From the NCBI RefSeq assembly GCF_900113735.1, contig NZ_FOQM01000053.1, positions 1-43,155 on the forward strand: a DNA stretch of 43,155 bases, given 5' to 3'. This stretch comes from Bradyrhizobium sp. Gha. GTDB taxonomy: Bacteria; Pseudomonadota; Alphaproteobacteria; Rhizobiales; Xanthobacteraceae. Positions 16,826 through 25,630 of this stretch are shown here, piece after piece. The notes under the pieces are model-generated. The model did not search any database and was not told the origin of the DNA. It was given only the letters and a program-made list of their open reading frames with translations. Every line of letters starts with the position of its first letter. Within the stretch, counting starts at the first letter, position 1. A program made the position numbers and the translations under genes.

Positions 16826-17725
16826 ATGGACCTCCACGCGCTCGGCGCCTGCCTCACAACATCAGCCTGTGTGGTGACCCAAACCACCAGCGGGCTGATT
16901 GTGGGCATGCTGCTGTTCTTGGTGGCGGCAGGCGTGACCCTGATCTTCGGCGTGCTGAAGATCGTGAATTTCGCCCATGGCACCTTCTACATGCTAGGCG
17001 GCTACGTCGCCTATACGACACTCGGCGTGACCGACAGCTATATGCTGGCGGTGCTGGCGGGCGCGCTATCGATGGCGCTGTTCGGCGTCGTGTTTGAGCG
17101 CGCGCTGATAAGTCGCGTCTATGGCTCCAATGTCCTGATGCAGCTTCTGATCTGCTACGCTGTCGTGTTGATCTTCGACGATCTCGTGAAGATCGTCTGG
17201 GGGCCCGAATTCCATGCCATGGGTATGCCGCAGGCGTTCCAGGTGCCGCCCCTCTTCATCGCGGGTGGTGTGGTGCCCCCATTTTACGCTGTGCTGATCG
17301 GCATCGCTGCGCTGATCGCGATCGTTCTCGGCCTCGGCTTGTCGATGACGCGGCTCGGTAAAACCGTGCGCGCTGCGGCGATCAACGCTCAAATGGTATC
17401 CGCGCTCGGCGTCAACACCACGCTGCTGTTTGCGATCGTCTTCGCGGTGGGCGGCGGGCTCGCGGGGCTCGCCGGCGCGCTCGCAGCCCCGGTGCGTTCG
17501 CTGTCGCCAGGCATGGGCTTTTCAGTCCTGATCGAGAGCTTCATTGTCACTGTGATCGGCGGCATGGGCTCGATTGCGGGTGCGCTGGCTTCGGCGCTAT
17601 TGATCGGGCTGGTCCGCGGCTTCGGCACGATCGGCTTCCCCCAGTTCACCGATGGCCTGATCTACATCGTGATGATCGCAATCCTGCTGCTCCGGCCGCA
17701 GGGCCTGTTCGGCCGGCGGCTATGA
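16826..17725 (+). CDS. Liv-type ABC transporter permease (LivH family)
   Basis: A 299-residue inner-membrane permease with about eight hydrophobic segments. Typical LivH blocks are GVLKIVNFAHGTFYMLGGY near the N-terminus, the VRAAAINAQMVSALGVNT loop that contacts the ATPases, and SFIVTVIGGMGSIAGALASA in the second half. It starts six bases after the binding-protein stop, with a weak ribosome binding site (GAGCTCAG). The stop overlaps the next gene as ATGA. It pairs with the LivM-family protein to form the channel. Confidence 0.88.
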   Translation: MDLHALGACLTTSACVVTQTTSGLIVGMLLFLVAAGVTLIFGVLKIVNFAHGTFYMLGGYVAYTTLGVTDSYMLAVLAGALSMALFGVVFERALISRVYGSNVLMQLLICYAVVLIFDDLVKIVWGPEFHAMGMPQAFQVPPLFIAGGVVPPFYAVLIGIAALIAIVLGLGLSMTRLGKTVRAAAINAQMVSALGVNTTLLFAIVFAVGGGLAGLAGALAAPVRSLSPGMGFSVLIESFIVTVIGGMGSIAGALASALLIGLVRGFGTIGFPQFTDGLIYIVMIAILLLRPQGLFGRRL

Positions 17726-18681
17726 AGGGCAACCGCCGCTCAGGGACGCGCGAGACGGCGATTGCAGCAGTGGCATTGCTTATCGTGCTTGTAGTCCCGT
17801 TCGTCCATCGCAGCCCCGCGTTCGAAGATTTCGTCATCCGATTAAGTTCGATGGCGCTGTTTGCGACCTCGCTCAACCTCCTGGTCGGCAACACCGGGAT
17901 GGTCTCATTCGGGCATGGCATGTTCTATGGGCTGGGCGCCTACGCCTTCGCATTGATGATGCAGATGACCGAGCTCTCACTGCCGGTCGCCGCCATGCTC
18001 GCGGTGCTGTTCACGACGGTTGCCGCGCTCTGCGTCGGTGCTATCTGCGTCCGCCTCAGCACGGACTATTTCGCCTTCATCACGCTGGCGTTCCAGATGC
18101 TGATTTACAGCGTCATCATCTCCTGGCAGAGCCTCACCGGCGGCGATCAGGGCCTGCGCGGCGGCCTGCCGCGCCGCGAGATCTTCGGCTTCGACCTCGC
18201 CTCGCAGCTTCATCTTTACCAGTGCTGCGCCGTCGTCGCGGTGCTCGGCCTGCTCGCGCTACGCCACATTTCCGCAAGCCCCTTTGGCCAGACGCTACGC
18301 ATGATCCGCGACAACGAGAGTCGCACGGGCTTTCTGGGCGTGGTTCTGTGGCGCGCCCGGCTGTGGGCCTTCACCATCGCCGGCGGCTTCGCAGGGCTAG
18401 GCGGCGTGCTGGCCGCACTGTTCGTGTCGGGGGCGTATCCCGAACTCGCCGATTGGCCGAATTCGGGGCAAGCGATCTTTGCCGTCATGCTGGGTGGCAT
18501 CAACAGCTTCCTCGGACCGGTTCTCGGCGCGGCGATCCTGCTTGCATTGAATGACGCCGTAGCACGCGTCACCGAATATCAGGGGCTGGTGCTGGGGATT
18601 GTGATCCTCATTTTCGCCCTAGGCTTGCGCCGCGGCGTGCTGGATTTTCTCCGAGTTGCCTGGTCGAAAGATTCACAATGA
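17722..18681 (+). CDS. Liv-type ABC transporter permease (LivM family)
   Basis: A 319-residue membrane protein and second permease of the importer. Visible family blocks are LNLLVGNTGMVSFGHGMFYGLGAY, RLSTDYFAFITLAFQMLIYS, SLTGGDQGLRGG and the ATPase-contact loop GQTLRMIRDNESRTGFLGV. The Phe/Gly-rich FAGLGGVLAALFVSGAYPE segment is usual for LivM. Start ATG 17722 overlaps the LivH-like stop (ATGA), and the stop overlaps the LivG-like start the same way, so the importer is translated as one coupled set. Confidence 0.88.
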   Translation: MKGNRRSGTRETAIAAVALLIVLVVPFVHRSPAFEDFVIRLSSMALFATSLNLLVGNTGMVSFGHGMFYGLGAYAFALMMQMTELSLPVAAMLAVLFTTVAALCVGAICVRLSTDYFAFITLAFQMLIYSVIISWQSLTGGDQGLRGGLPRREIFGFDLASQLHLYQCCAVVAVLGLLALRHISASPFGQTLRMIRDNESRTGFLGVVLWRARLWAFTIAGGFAGLGGVLAALFVSGAYPELADWPNSGQAIFAVMLGGINSFLGPVLGAAILLALNDAVARVTEYQGLVLGIVILIFALGLRRGVLDFLRVAWSKDSQ

Positions 18682-19430
18682 AGCTCGAGATTAGACATCT
18701 CACCAAATCGTTCGGTGGCGTGCGGGCGATCGACGATGTGTCGCTAACCTTTCCGTCAGGCTCGCTTTCGGCGGTGATCGGCCCCAACGGCGCCGGCAAG
18801 AGCACCTTCTTCAACCTGATCAGCGGCGCGTTCGCCCCCGATGCCGGGGAGGTGCTGCTCGAGGGTCACGACGTTGTCCGTCGCTCCAAGACTGAACGCA
18901 TGCAGCTTGGCATCGGGCGGGCGTTTCAGGTGGCGAGCTGCTTCCCGAGCATGACAGTGGCGGAGAACCTAATGGCCGCCGTTACGGCCCGTCTCGGCGA
19001 GTGGGGCAACATCGTTCGCCGCTTTCCGCCGCCCGGCGTGCGAGAGCGCGCCGGAGAGGTGATGGACTTAGTAGGCCTGACCCACGTCGAGAATGTCAAG
19101 GCTGCCATCCTTTCCCACGGCGACCAGAAGCTGCTCGATATCGCAATCGCGCTTGCGCTCGAACCGAAGGTGCTCCTGCTTGATGAGCCAACGGCCGGCA
19201 TGGGCCCCGACGAACGCTGGCGCATGATCGAGCGCGTTCGACGCTTATGGGACCAGCGCAAGCTGACGTTGGTGTTCATCGAACACGACATGGACATCGT
19301 CTTCCAGGTCGCGAGCACCATTCGCGTGCTGTGCTACGGCCGGGTCCTGGCCGAGGGCACGCCGGACCAGATCCGCAACAACCAGGCGGTGATCGACGCG
19401 TATCTTGGCAAGGAGGAACATGCCGCATGA
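18678..19430 (+). CDS. Liv-type ABC transporter ATPase (LivG family)
   Basis: A 250-residue cytoplasmic ATPase. Walker A GPNGAGKST is followed by FFNLISGAFAPDAGEV, the Q-loop region IGRAFQVASCFPSMTV typical of LivG, a signature that reads LSHGDQKLLDIAIAL instead of LSGGQ (normal for this subgroup), Walker B VLLLDEPTAGM and the switch histidine in FIEHDMDIV. It works with the LivF-like ATPase encoded next. Both ends overlap the neighbouring genes by four bases. Confidence 0.88.
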   Translation: MKLEIRHLTKSFGGVRAIDDVSLTFPSGSLSAVIGPNGAGKSTFFNLISGAFAPDAGEVLLEGHDVVRRSKTERMQLGIGRAFQVASCFPSMTVAENLMAAVTARLGEWGNIVRRFPPPGVRERAGEVMDLVGLTHVENVKAAILSHGDQKLLDIAIALALEPKVLLLDEPTAGMGPDERWRMIERVRRLWDQRKLTLVFIEHDMDIVFQVASTIRVLCYGRVLAEGTPDQIRNNQAVIDAYLGKEEHAA

Positions 19431-20137
19431 CGGAGCTCCTGCGCGCCGAAGGATTGAGCGCCTTTTATGGCGCCAGCCAGATCTTGTTCGATATCGACCT
19501 CTCACTCCAAGAGAAGCGTACGCTGGCGCTGCTCGGCCGCAATGGCGCGGGCAAGAGCACAACCATGAAGACGCTCGCGGGAATCGTGCCGGCCGGGAGC
19601 GGCCGCATCGTTTTCGACGGCCGCGACGTCACCCGCGCGCCGCCGCATACGCGCGCCAGGCTCGGCCTCGCCTATGTGCCCGAGGATCGCCAGGTCTTCC
19701 CCGAGCACAGCGTCGAGGACAATCTCCTGATCGCGGCTAAGAGCGGTCCCGATGGACGGCGCGACTGGACGCTGCCGCGCATCTGGGACACCTTTCCGCT
19801 GCTCGCAAATCTTCGGGCGCGTCATGCGGACCGCCTCTCCGGCGGCGAGCAGCAATTACTGGTAATCGCGAGGGCTCTGATGGGCAATCCTCTGGTTCTC
19901 TTGCTCGACGAACCGAGCGAAGGGCTCGCGCCCATCGTGATCGCCACCATCAGTAGGATGCTGCGCGAACTGGGAGCAAGCGGAGCCACCATCCTGCTTG
20001 CAGAGCAGAACATGCATTTCTGCCTGCGGATTGCGGACGAGGCCGTAGTCATCGATAAAGGTAAAGTGGTGCACCACCAGGATACGGCCGGTCTCGCCAG
20101 GAACGAGGATATCCGCCGGCGTTATCTTGCCATGTAG
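19427..20137 (+). CDS. Liv-type ABC transporter ATPase (LivF family)
   Basis: A 236-residue ATPase and last gene of the importer operon. Walker A GRNGAGKSTTMKTLAG, the LivF-like AYVPEDRQVFPEHSV Q-loop segment, signature LSGGEQQLLVIARAL, Walker B VLLLDEPSEGLAP and LLAEQNMHFCL are all present. ATG 19427 overlaps the LivG-like stop as ATGA; the open frame further upstream is only a shadow of LivG. No clear terminator follows; a 16-bp palindrome lies about 30 bases downstream. Confidence 0.88.
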   Translation: MTELLRAEGLSAFYGASQILFDIDLSLQEKRTLALLGRNGAGKSTTMKTLAGIVPAGSGRIVFDGRDVTRAPPHTRARLGLAYVPEDRQVFPEHSVEDNLLIAAKSGPDGRRDWTLPRIWDTFPLLANLRARHADRLSGGEQQLLVIARALMGNPLVLLLDEPSEGLAPIVIATISRMLRELGASGATILLAEQNMHFCLRIADEAVVIDKGKVVHHQDTAGLARNEDIRRRYLAM

Positions 20138-20165
20138 CAGTCATGCTGGGACTGGCGATGGAACT

Positions 20166-20181
20166 TCACCCAATTGGGTGA
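20166..20181. promoter_or_regulatory. 16-bp perfect palindrome
   Basis: TCACCCAATTGGGTGA is self-complementary over its whole length. It lies between the end of the Liv operon and ATG 20193, where a regulator could block expression of the short gene start that follows. No binding protein can be assigned. Confidence 0.4.
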
Positions 20182-20192
20182 GAGAACACCGG

Positions 20193-20375
20193 ATGATGAA
20201 TCTCGAATTGCTCCGCTCAGACCTCGACCTCTCCTCCGCCATCACCGAGGGCAATGCGCGGTTTCCTCCCTTGGAGGCTTTCGGACGCCGGCCGCTCGAA
20301 TGTGCCGCGCCGTCAATCATGCGGCCGGCATCCGAAACCCTTCACATAAGCGGACCTCCATCAGGCACGGCGTAA
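20193..20375 (+). pseudogene. Possible 5' end of an interrupted gene
   Basis: A frame of 60 codons begins MMNLELLRSDLDLSSAITEG and reads sensibly for about 35 residues (NARFPPLEAFG), then becomes Pro/Ser/Arg-rich. It ends 25 bases before the IS110 remnant. A plausible reading is that the start of a gene downstream of the Liv operon survives and the rest was lost with the insertions. I do not recognise the family. Confidence 0.25.
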
Positions 20376-20400
20376 CTTCGCAGATGCGGCGCGATCTCGC

Positions 20401-21430
20401 TTAGGCCGCTAGCGCGGCCGGCTCCTGATAGCGTTCGTTCCTGGCCATCATCGCCCAAGCCATCCTGGCGAGCTTATTGGCGAGCGCGATGGCCGCGACC
20501 TTCGTGGGCCGCCGGGCCAACAATTGCGTGGGCCAGGGCCGGTGATCGGTGCCATGGATTTTGGCATAGCGGATTACCGCGAGCGCACCAGCCGTGAACA
20601 GGCTGCGCAATTAGCAATCGCCCTGCTTGCTGATACTGCCAAGCTTGTCCTTACCCCCGCTCGAGTTCTGCTTCCGCACAAGCCCAACCCAGGCCGAGAA
20701 GTCTCGCCCGGATCGGAAGCTTTGGGATCGGCAATACTGGCTACCAGGGCTGTTGCCAATGCCGGCCCAACGCCAGGATCGCGTCCAGCCGCTTGCTCGC
20801 CGCGCTTGATCGATGCGAAGCGATGATGCGTCGGTCGAACTCAAGGATCTGGGCCTTCAGGGCGCGCAATTGACTACCAAGAGCAGCAAGGCACATCCGG
20901 GCGACCTCCCGAACCCGGTCTTCGGCGTTGTCGACGACCACTTCCAGCAGCTGCTCGACACACCTGCGTCCGACGGGCGCTACGATCCCGAACTCGGCAA
21001 GATAGGCGCGGACTGAGTTGATGACAGCAGTCTGCTGTCTGATGAAGAGGTGGCGCGCGCGATGAAGCATCAGACAGCTCTGTTGCTCGACCGTTTTGGT
21101 AGGCACGAACCTCATGTTTGGCCTGGCAACCGCTCCGCAAATCGCCTCAGCGTCGGTGCTGTCGTTCTTCTGCCGCTTGGCGTAGGGCTTCACATAGGCC
21201 GGCGGCATCAAGCGCACGGTATGCCCCAACGCCTGCAGCTCGCGCGACCAATGGTGTGATGAGGCACACGCCTCGATACCCACCAGGCATGGCGCCAGTT
21301 TCTGGAAAAAGGCCAAGAGGTGCCGGCGCTTCAACTGACGGCGCAGGACCACTTGGCCCGATCCATCAACGCCGTGCACTTGGAAGACCGACTTCGCAAT
21401 ATCCAGACCGATGGTCGAAATTGACTGCAT
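20401..21430 (-). pseudogene. IS110-family transposase, inactivated (copy 1)
   Basis: This transposase of about 340 residues starts at ATG 21430 with GGAGGAG seven bases upstream. The N-terminal DEDD domain is intact (IGLDIAKSVFQVHGVD, PAYVKPYAKRQKNDSTDAEAI). The C-terminal transposase_20 domain is broken three times. Near 20775 the expected IPGVGPALA is lost through one missing base in ATCCTGGCG. Near 20720 a T is missing in AAAGCTTCCG, which breaks DPKAFRSGRDFSAW. At 20611-20613 TAA replaces the Tyr codon in the expected GDRYLRSLFTAG. The end, GALAVIRYAKIHG to ERYQEP, is recognisable. IS110 elements insert through a Holliday-type DEDD recombinase guided by a bridge RNA; terminal inverted repeats are not expected and none were seen. 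Confidence 0.82.
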
Positions 21431-21643
21431 AGGGTGCTCCTCCGATCGCGGGAGCCTTAAAACGGCACCCACTCCTTAGCACTCTCGTGCCGGCGGAGGA
21501 GCCGTCCACATGGGGTAATCGCGGGAGCGAGTCACCCTGAATCAGGCCCAACCGATAATGGAAGCTGGTGACTGTTCCCCGATAGGATGGAAATACGGGC
21601 TCACGAGTGGACGCCGGGCCCAAACATCGAATGGAGAACAGCC

Positions 21644-22392
21644 ATGGAAGAATATATCGGTCTCGACGTGTCGATGAAAGAGACGACTGTCTCGATCCGC
21701 CGAGCAGGTGAACGGATCTGGCGCGGCAAGTGCGCATCTGATCCCACAGAATCATAGCCGAGCTCATCCGCAAGCGGGCGCCATCCGTGAAACGCGTCGT
21801 ATTCGAGACCGGGCCGCTGTCGGTGTGGTTCTATCATTCTCTCCGCATCGAAGGGTTGCCGGCGATCTGCATCGATGCGCGCCATGCTAAAGCGGCGCTC
21901 GATGGCGAATAAGACGGACGCAAACGACGCCGATGGCCTGGCGCAACTCGCAGAAGTCGGCTTCTTTCGTCAGGTGCGTGTGAAGGGATTCGACAGCATG
22001 CTAACCCGCACGCTTGTCGCAGCGCGGACGCGGCTGGTCCGAATCACTACCGAGCTTTCCAACCAGATCCGCGGCGTCATGAAAACCTTCGGTCTGGTCG
22101 TTTCTGCCGGAAAGGGAAGCACCTTCGAGAAGAACGTCCGGAGCCTTCTTGCCGATCAGGACGGACTTGCATCGATCGTGCTTCCGATGCTGGAAGCCTG
22201 GCGTGGCATTCGCATCCTTATGTCCATTCCCGGGATCGGTGCGATCACCGCAACCGCCTTCGGTCTGAAGCTCCGGGAGAGGATCGGCTTCAAAGGAGCT
22301 GCCGTGGCCGTGGCGCGCGAACTGGCGTGATAATGCATACGATGCTTAAGACTGGCGAACTCTTCAATCCGAATGCCGGACCCACCGCATAA
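21644..22392 (+). pseudogene. IS110-family transposase, decayed (copy 2, different subgroup)
   Basis: This belongs to a different IS110 subgroup from copy 1. It starts at ATG 21644 (MEEYIGLDVSMKETTVSI), stops at a TAG near 21758 after GKCASDP, and continues in other frames with IIAELIRKRAP, VVFETGPLSVWFYHSL and, after a further shift near 21900, ANKTDANDADGLAQLAEVGFF. After MSIPGIGAITATAF the sequence jumps directly to LRERIGFKGAAVAVARELA, so about 70 codons holding the catalytic serine region are gone. A last shift separates HTMLKTGELFNPNAGPTA, which ends at TAA 22390-22392. It cannot be active. Confidence 0.8.
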
Positions 22393-22760
22393 GTCCCGAT
22401 AGCGTTCAGAACCTGAACCCCCAAGGTGTCCCTGCCGGGACGTGAGCCGAGCCCTTCCGCTGATGCTGTTGCACTGCTGACTCAGCAAAGTGCGTCGTCC
22501 ACATTGAAGGCTCGTCCTGCGACGCTCCATCATGCGGCGGCTAATGCCGACCGCGAAGACAACCATGCACCCGGCAGTATCTCCTGAGCGAAATTATAGA
22601 CGCCTCAGCAGCGATTAGACAACAACATCAGCAGCGGACTCGCGGCAGAACTCCGAAAGGACCGAAAGGTGACGGCGATCACAGACCGTGACGCTTCTTT
22701 GCCCGACTTATGCGCGCCTGGCCGCGTATGGCCGGTCATCCGCAACAGGAGATAATGATC
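22393..22760. other. Stretch between IS110 remnant and the peptide gene
   Basis: No supported gene apart from the leader of the peptide gene that follows. The left part may be the downstream end of the IS element. The promoter of the peptide gene should lie here; I found no convincing -35/-10 pair. Confidence 0.35.
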
Positions 22761-22922
22761 ATGCCTACGAATAACGAGTTTGAAAAGCGTCCGCTGGCTG
22801 ACAAAGAGTTGGAGAAGGTAAGCGGTGGCTTCACGAGGACGGGAGACTTCTACGGTGAGCCAGTCGTATACACCGTGAAGGATTACGCTACTGTGTGGAA
22901 TACGGTCTCTCAGCTAAGGTGA
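22761..22922 (+). CDS. Double-glycine leader peptide (bacteriocin/RiPP precursor-like)
   Basis: A 53-residue peptide. The leader MPTNNEFEKRPLADKELEKV ends in SGG at residues 21-23. The pattern (hydrophobic and acidic positions LADKELEKV then SGG) is that of double-glycine leaders cut by C39 peptidases of peptide-exporting ABC transporters. The predicted core is 30 residues (FTRTGDFYGEPVV to VSQLR), aromatic, with no Cys and few Ser/Thr, so lanthionine or thiazole modification is unlikely. ATG 22761 is chosen over ATG 22755 because AGGAG (22747-22751) is nine bases away rather than three. The gene stands alone among IS110 debris; the only matching exporter in the window is at 36-43 kb. A strong hairpin follows 15 bases after the stop. 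Confidence 0.6.
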   Translation: MPTNNEFEKRPLADKELEKVSGGFTRTGDFYGEPVVYTVKDYATVWNTVSQLR

Positions 22923-22937
22923 CGCGTCGGCCAGCGC

Positions 22938-22968
22938 GGGAGCGCACTGCGAGGCGCAGTGCCCTCCC
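22938..22968 (+). terminator. Strong stem-loop after the peptide gene
   Basis: GGGAG (22938-22942) pairs with CTCCC (22964-22968), then a C/C mismatch, then GCACTGCG (22944-22951) pairs with CGCAGTGC (22955-22962) around an AGG triloop. This is 13 pairs, starting 15 bases after the stop codon, without a T-run. It probably terminates or protects a short peptide mRNA. Confidence 0.55.
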
Positions 22969-23192
22969 TGCTGTGTATGTGCCGGAAAGGATGTTTGGGG
23001 TCATCAATGACGGTTTCAATCGAAGCGTTGCGAGGCTCGCATGTCTGCTCCTGCACGGGTCTAGCCACCCGTAACATTGTTCCGGTACTGAAACGCGCGC
23101 GATCATCGAAAGTCCGCTAATGGAATGGTCCGGCCGTGCTCCGGCCCCAGTGCGAGAAGCTGGCAAAGGTCGCTCAAGTCAAGGAGCACGCC

Positions 23193-23340
23193 ATGTCTCA
23201 GAACCTCAACACAGCGATCGCGGTGATCGGCGTCGATATCGGCAAGAACTCGTTCCACCTCGTCGGTCATGGTCACCGCGGTGCCATCGAGCTGCGGCAG
23301 AAGTGGTCACGCAGCCAGGTGGAAACACGGCTCGCCAACT
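23193..23340 (+). pseudogene. IS110-family transposase N-terminal fragment (copy 3)
   Basis: About 49 codons of a third IS110 transposase remain: IAVIGVDIGKNSFHLVGHGHRG, then LRQKWSRSQVETRLAN, beginning at ATG 23193 with AAGGAG upstream. The homology ends at about 23340 and the following sequence is unrelated, so this is a truncated left end. It differs from copies 1 and 2 in sequence. Confidence 0.7.
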
Positions 23341-23636
23341 GCTGTTCCGCCAACGGGCACACTGGGCTTGCTTTCGAGCTCACAGCTCGACCATCTCAAG
23401 CTCGCAGGCGTGGCCAAAATATTCGGCTTGGGAGAACATGATGAGGCATCCGAAACCGTGGAAAGCGCAGCGCGGGTCTCGGCGTGTTTCTGGTCGGCGT
23501 CGGTCATCTCGCCGAACGACGTTACCACCGTCGTCGGCAAGGTATAGCGATAGCAGGACGCCTCGATCGAGCATGGTGAAGCCGTCAGTCATATCGCGGA
23601 TCCTACGATCAGGATGAACAACGCAGAGCCACTATT
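23341..23636. other. Unassigned sequence between IS fragment and aldolase gene
   Basis: Open frames on both strands, none recognised. On plus a segment reading QLDHLKLAGVAKIFGLGEHDEA looks protein-like, but it has no start or ribosome binding site, and it could be the end of a lost gene. Confidence 0.3.
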
Positions 23637-24674
23637 TCAATAGGCGCGTGCGAAGTCACCCTCCTGTTTGATATCGGTGAACACCGGAAAGCGGGCTTTC
23701 CACGGTATGCCCTTGGCTGTGGTCAGGTTGTTGAGACGTTCCAGCACGCCGAGACCATCCTTGCGCAGGCTGGCCGAGACGGCGGCGCGGTCCGGGAAGT
23801 TCTTCAGGACGGCATCGAGCCAGATCGTACGACCGGCCAGGAAACCGCTTGCGCCCGCAGCATAGGAATAGTCGAGCACGCGCTCGAACTTTTCGGGCGC
23901 GGCGCCGCCCGACAGCAGCACCCAGGGGATGTTGCGGCCGCGGCAGATGTCGCCGATCGCATCGAACTCCTTCTGCGCGGCCTTGGCTTCCGCGCTGCCG
24001 TCGCGGGCCGGCAGGCTGTTGGCCGCAAGCGGGCTCTCCAGCTTGAGGAGGTCGACGCCGTACTCCGGCTTGGCGAATTCGCGCACGCTGTCGATGACGA
24101 GACCGGGCAGCTTGCCGGGCGATTCCACGTAGTCTGCCGTGTGATTGGCACTGCCGAGAAACGGATAGACCAGCAGCTCGAGCACGTAGGGAATGTCGTG
24201 CCGGGCACAATCCTCGCCAATCTCGCGCACGAACTTCTTCTGATGCGCGTTCACCGCGGCATCGGCGTCCGGCCGGTACCAGGCCAGCACCTTGACGGCG
24301 TCGCCACCCATGGCGCGGATCTTCTCCACGCTCCAGTTGGTGATCGCACGCGACTTGCGGCCGCCCGCGGTCTCCTCGACGCGATGCTCCTCCAGCGTCA
24401 TGATCAGGCCGCAGCGCGGCGGCAGCAGATCGATCGCGGCGGGCACCGCGAAGTTCGGGTCGAACAGCATGGAGCTGCAATGCGGCGCGAGGTTCTCGAC
24501 TAGGAGGCGCTTGGCCGCCGTAACGTCGGAATATTCGACCTGCTCCCGCGTGATCCCTTTTGCTTTGGCGATGGCATCGAACAGCGGCGGCCGCTGATCC
24601 AGCGCGACCATGCGAAAGTGGCCATCCGCGTCGGCAAGCCGTGCCAGGCCGCGGTTCTTTCCAATCGTTCTCAT
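23637..24674 (-). CDS. LacD-like class I aldolase (tagatose-bisphosphate aldolase family)
   Basis: A 345-residue cytoplasmic aldolase. It opens with MRTIGKNRGLARLADADGHFRMVALDQRPPL, typical of the LacD/YihT-like family. GDAVKVLAWYRPD and VDLLKLESP follow; by analogy with LacD and YihT the lysine in LLKLESP would form the Schiff base with the substrate. SGGAAPEKF and the phosphate-binding-like GASGFLAGRTIW complete the barrel. The family cleaves ketose (bis)phosphates, including tagatose-1,6-bisphosphate and sulfofructose-1-phosphate, into DHAP and an aldehyde. ATG 24674 overlaps the kinase stop as ATGA, so the kinase and aldolase are coupled, which fits consecutive steps. The exact substrate is not determined. 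Confidence 0.8.
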   Translation of the reverse strand: MRTIGKNRGLARLADADGHFRMVALDQRPPLFDAIAKAKGITREQVEYSDVTAAKRLLVENLAPHCSSMLFDPNFAVPAAIDLLPPRCGLIMTLEEHRVEETAGGRKSRAITNWSVEKIRAMGGDAVKVLAWYRPDADAAVNAHQKKFVREIGEDCARHDIPYVLELLVYPFLGSANHTADYVESPGKLPGLVIDSVREFAKPEYGVDLLKLESPLAANSLPARDGSAEAKAAQKEFDAIGDICRGRNIPWVLLSGGAAPEKFERVLDYSYAAGASGFLAGRTIWLDAVLKNFPDRAAVSASLRKDGLGVLERLNNLTTAKGIPWKARFPVFTDIKQEGDFARAY

Positions 24675-25630
24675 GGCGTCGTCCTCATGAATGCAAGACA
24701 CTCGTTGATATCGGGGATCCCATTGCGGCCACCGGCGTGGCGGCATTTAATCGCGGCTGTCGCTGCCGAAAACGCCATGGCGGCCCGCACCCCGAGGCCG
24801 GCGCCAATTGCCAGCGCATAGGCACCGTGAAAGACGTCCCCCGCCCCCGTGGTGTCGACGACATCGACGGCATAGGCGGCCTGCCGGTGGAGCTGGCCAT
24901 TCTCGTACCAACTCACGCCGCCCTCGCCGCGGGTGACTGCAATGACGCAGCAGCCGAAGCGCCCAAGCGCTGCAAGGCCCTCACCCTGGGACGAGCCGGC
25001 AAAGGCCGTGAGCGCGGGCTCGGAGAAGATGGCGTGGTCGGTCAGCGGCAGCAGCCGCTCGAACACCTCGGCATCGGCCATGTCGCCATCAAGCACCGTC
25101 GGAACGCCGCGCGCACGTGCCTCCCGGAACAACGTGGCCGCGCCCTCGACCCAGCGCGGGTCGGCTAGCACGGACGATGCTCGCGCGACACCTTCGAGCG
25201 GAAGCCAGTCTGCGGATTCTGGATAGAGGCCCCGGAAATTCACGATCTGCCGCTCCCCGCCGCTATCGACGATGATTCCAGAGACGGAGGAGCGGCCGTG
25301 GGGAAACAGCCGGAAACTCTCGACATCGACGCCTTCGGCGGCAAAAGCCGACTTCATTTCGTGGCCGGCGGCATCGTTCCCTGCTCGCCCCCAGAAAGCG
25401 ACCGACGCCCCGAGCCTTGCCACCGCAACGGAGGCGTTGGCCGCCATGCCGCCGCCGAGCGTGCCGTACTCGAGGGCCCTGATCTTCTCGCTTCCGCCCG
25501 CGAACGGCCGATCGACGCGCCAGACCTGGTCGAGCGCGGACAGGCCGAGGCAGATCACATGCACGGGCTTCGCTTTAGACGCGACCTCCGCCAGCGCCGA
25601 GAGATCGCCGATGTCGACCGATGCGCTCAC
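24671..25630 (-). CDS. PfkB-family sugar kinase
   Basis: A 319-residue kinase of the ribokinase/PfkB family. Motif one GTLGGGMAANASVAVARLG and motif two DTTGAGDVFHGAYALAIG (with the catalytic aspartate in GAGD) are intact, and the ending VRAAMAFSAATAAIKCRHAGGRNGIP is usual for the group. GTG 25630 overlaps the stop of the ATPase gene as GTGA; a second GTG is three bases upstream. It lies between the transporter ATPase and the aldolase, so it probably phosphorylates the imported or oxidised sugar before aldol cleavage. The sugar is unknown. Confidence 0.83.
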   Translation of the reverse strand: MSASVDIGDLSALAEVASKAKPVHVICLGLSALDQVWRVDRPFAGGSEKIRALEYGTLGGGMAANASVAVARLGASVAFWGRAGNDAAGHEMKSAFAAEGVDVESFRLFPHGRSSVSGIIVDSGGERQIVNFRGLYPESADWLPLEGVARASSVLADPRWVEGAATLFREARARGVPTVLDGDMADAEVFERLLPLTDHAIFSEPALTAFAGSSQGEGLAALGRFGCCVIAVTRGEGGVSWYENGQLHRQAAYAVDVVDTTGAGDVFHGAYALAIGAGLGVRAAMAFSAATAAIKCRHAGGRNGIPDINECLAFMRTTP

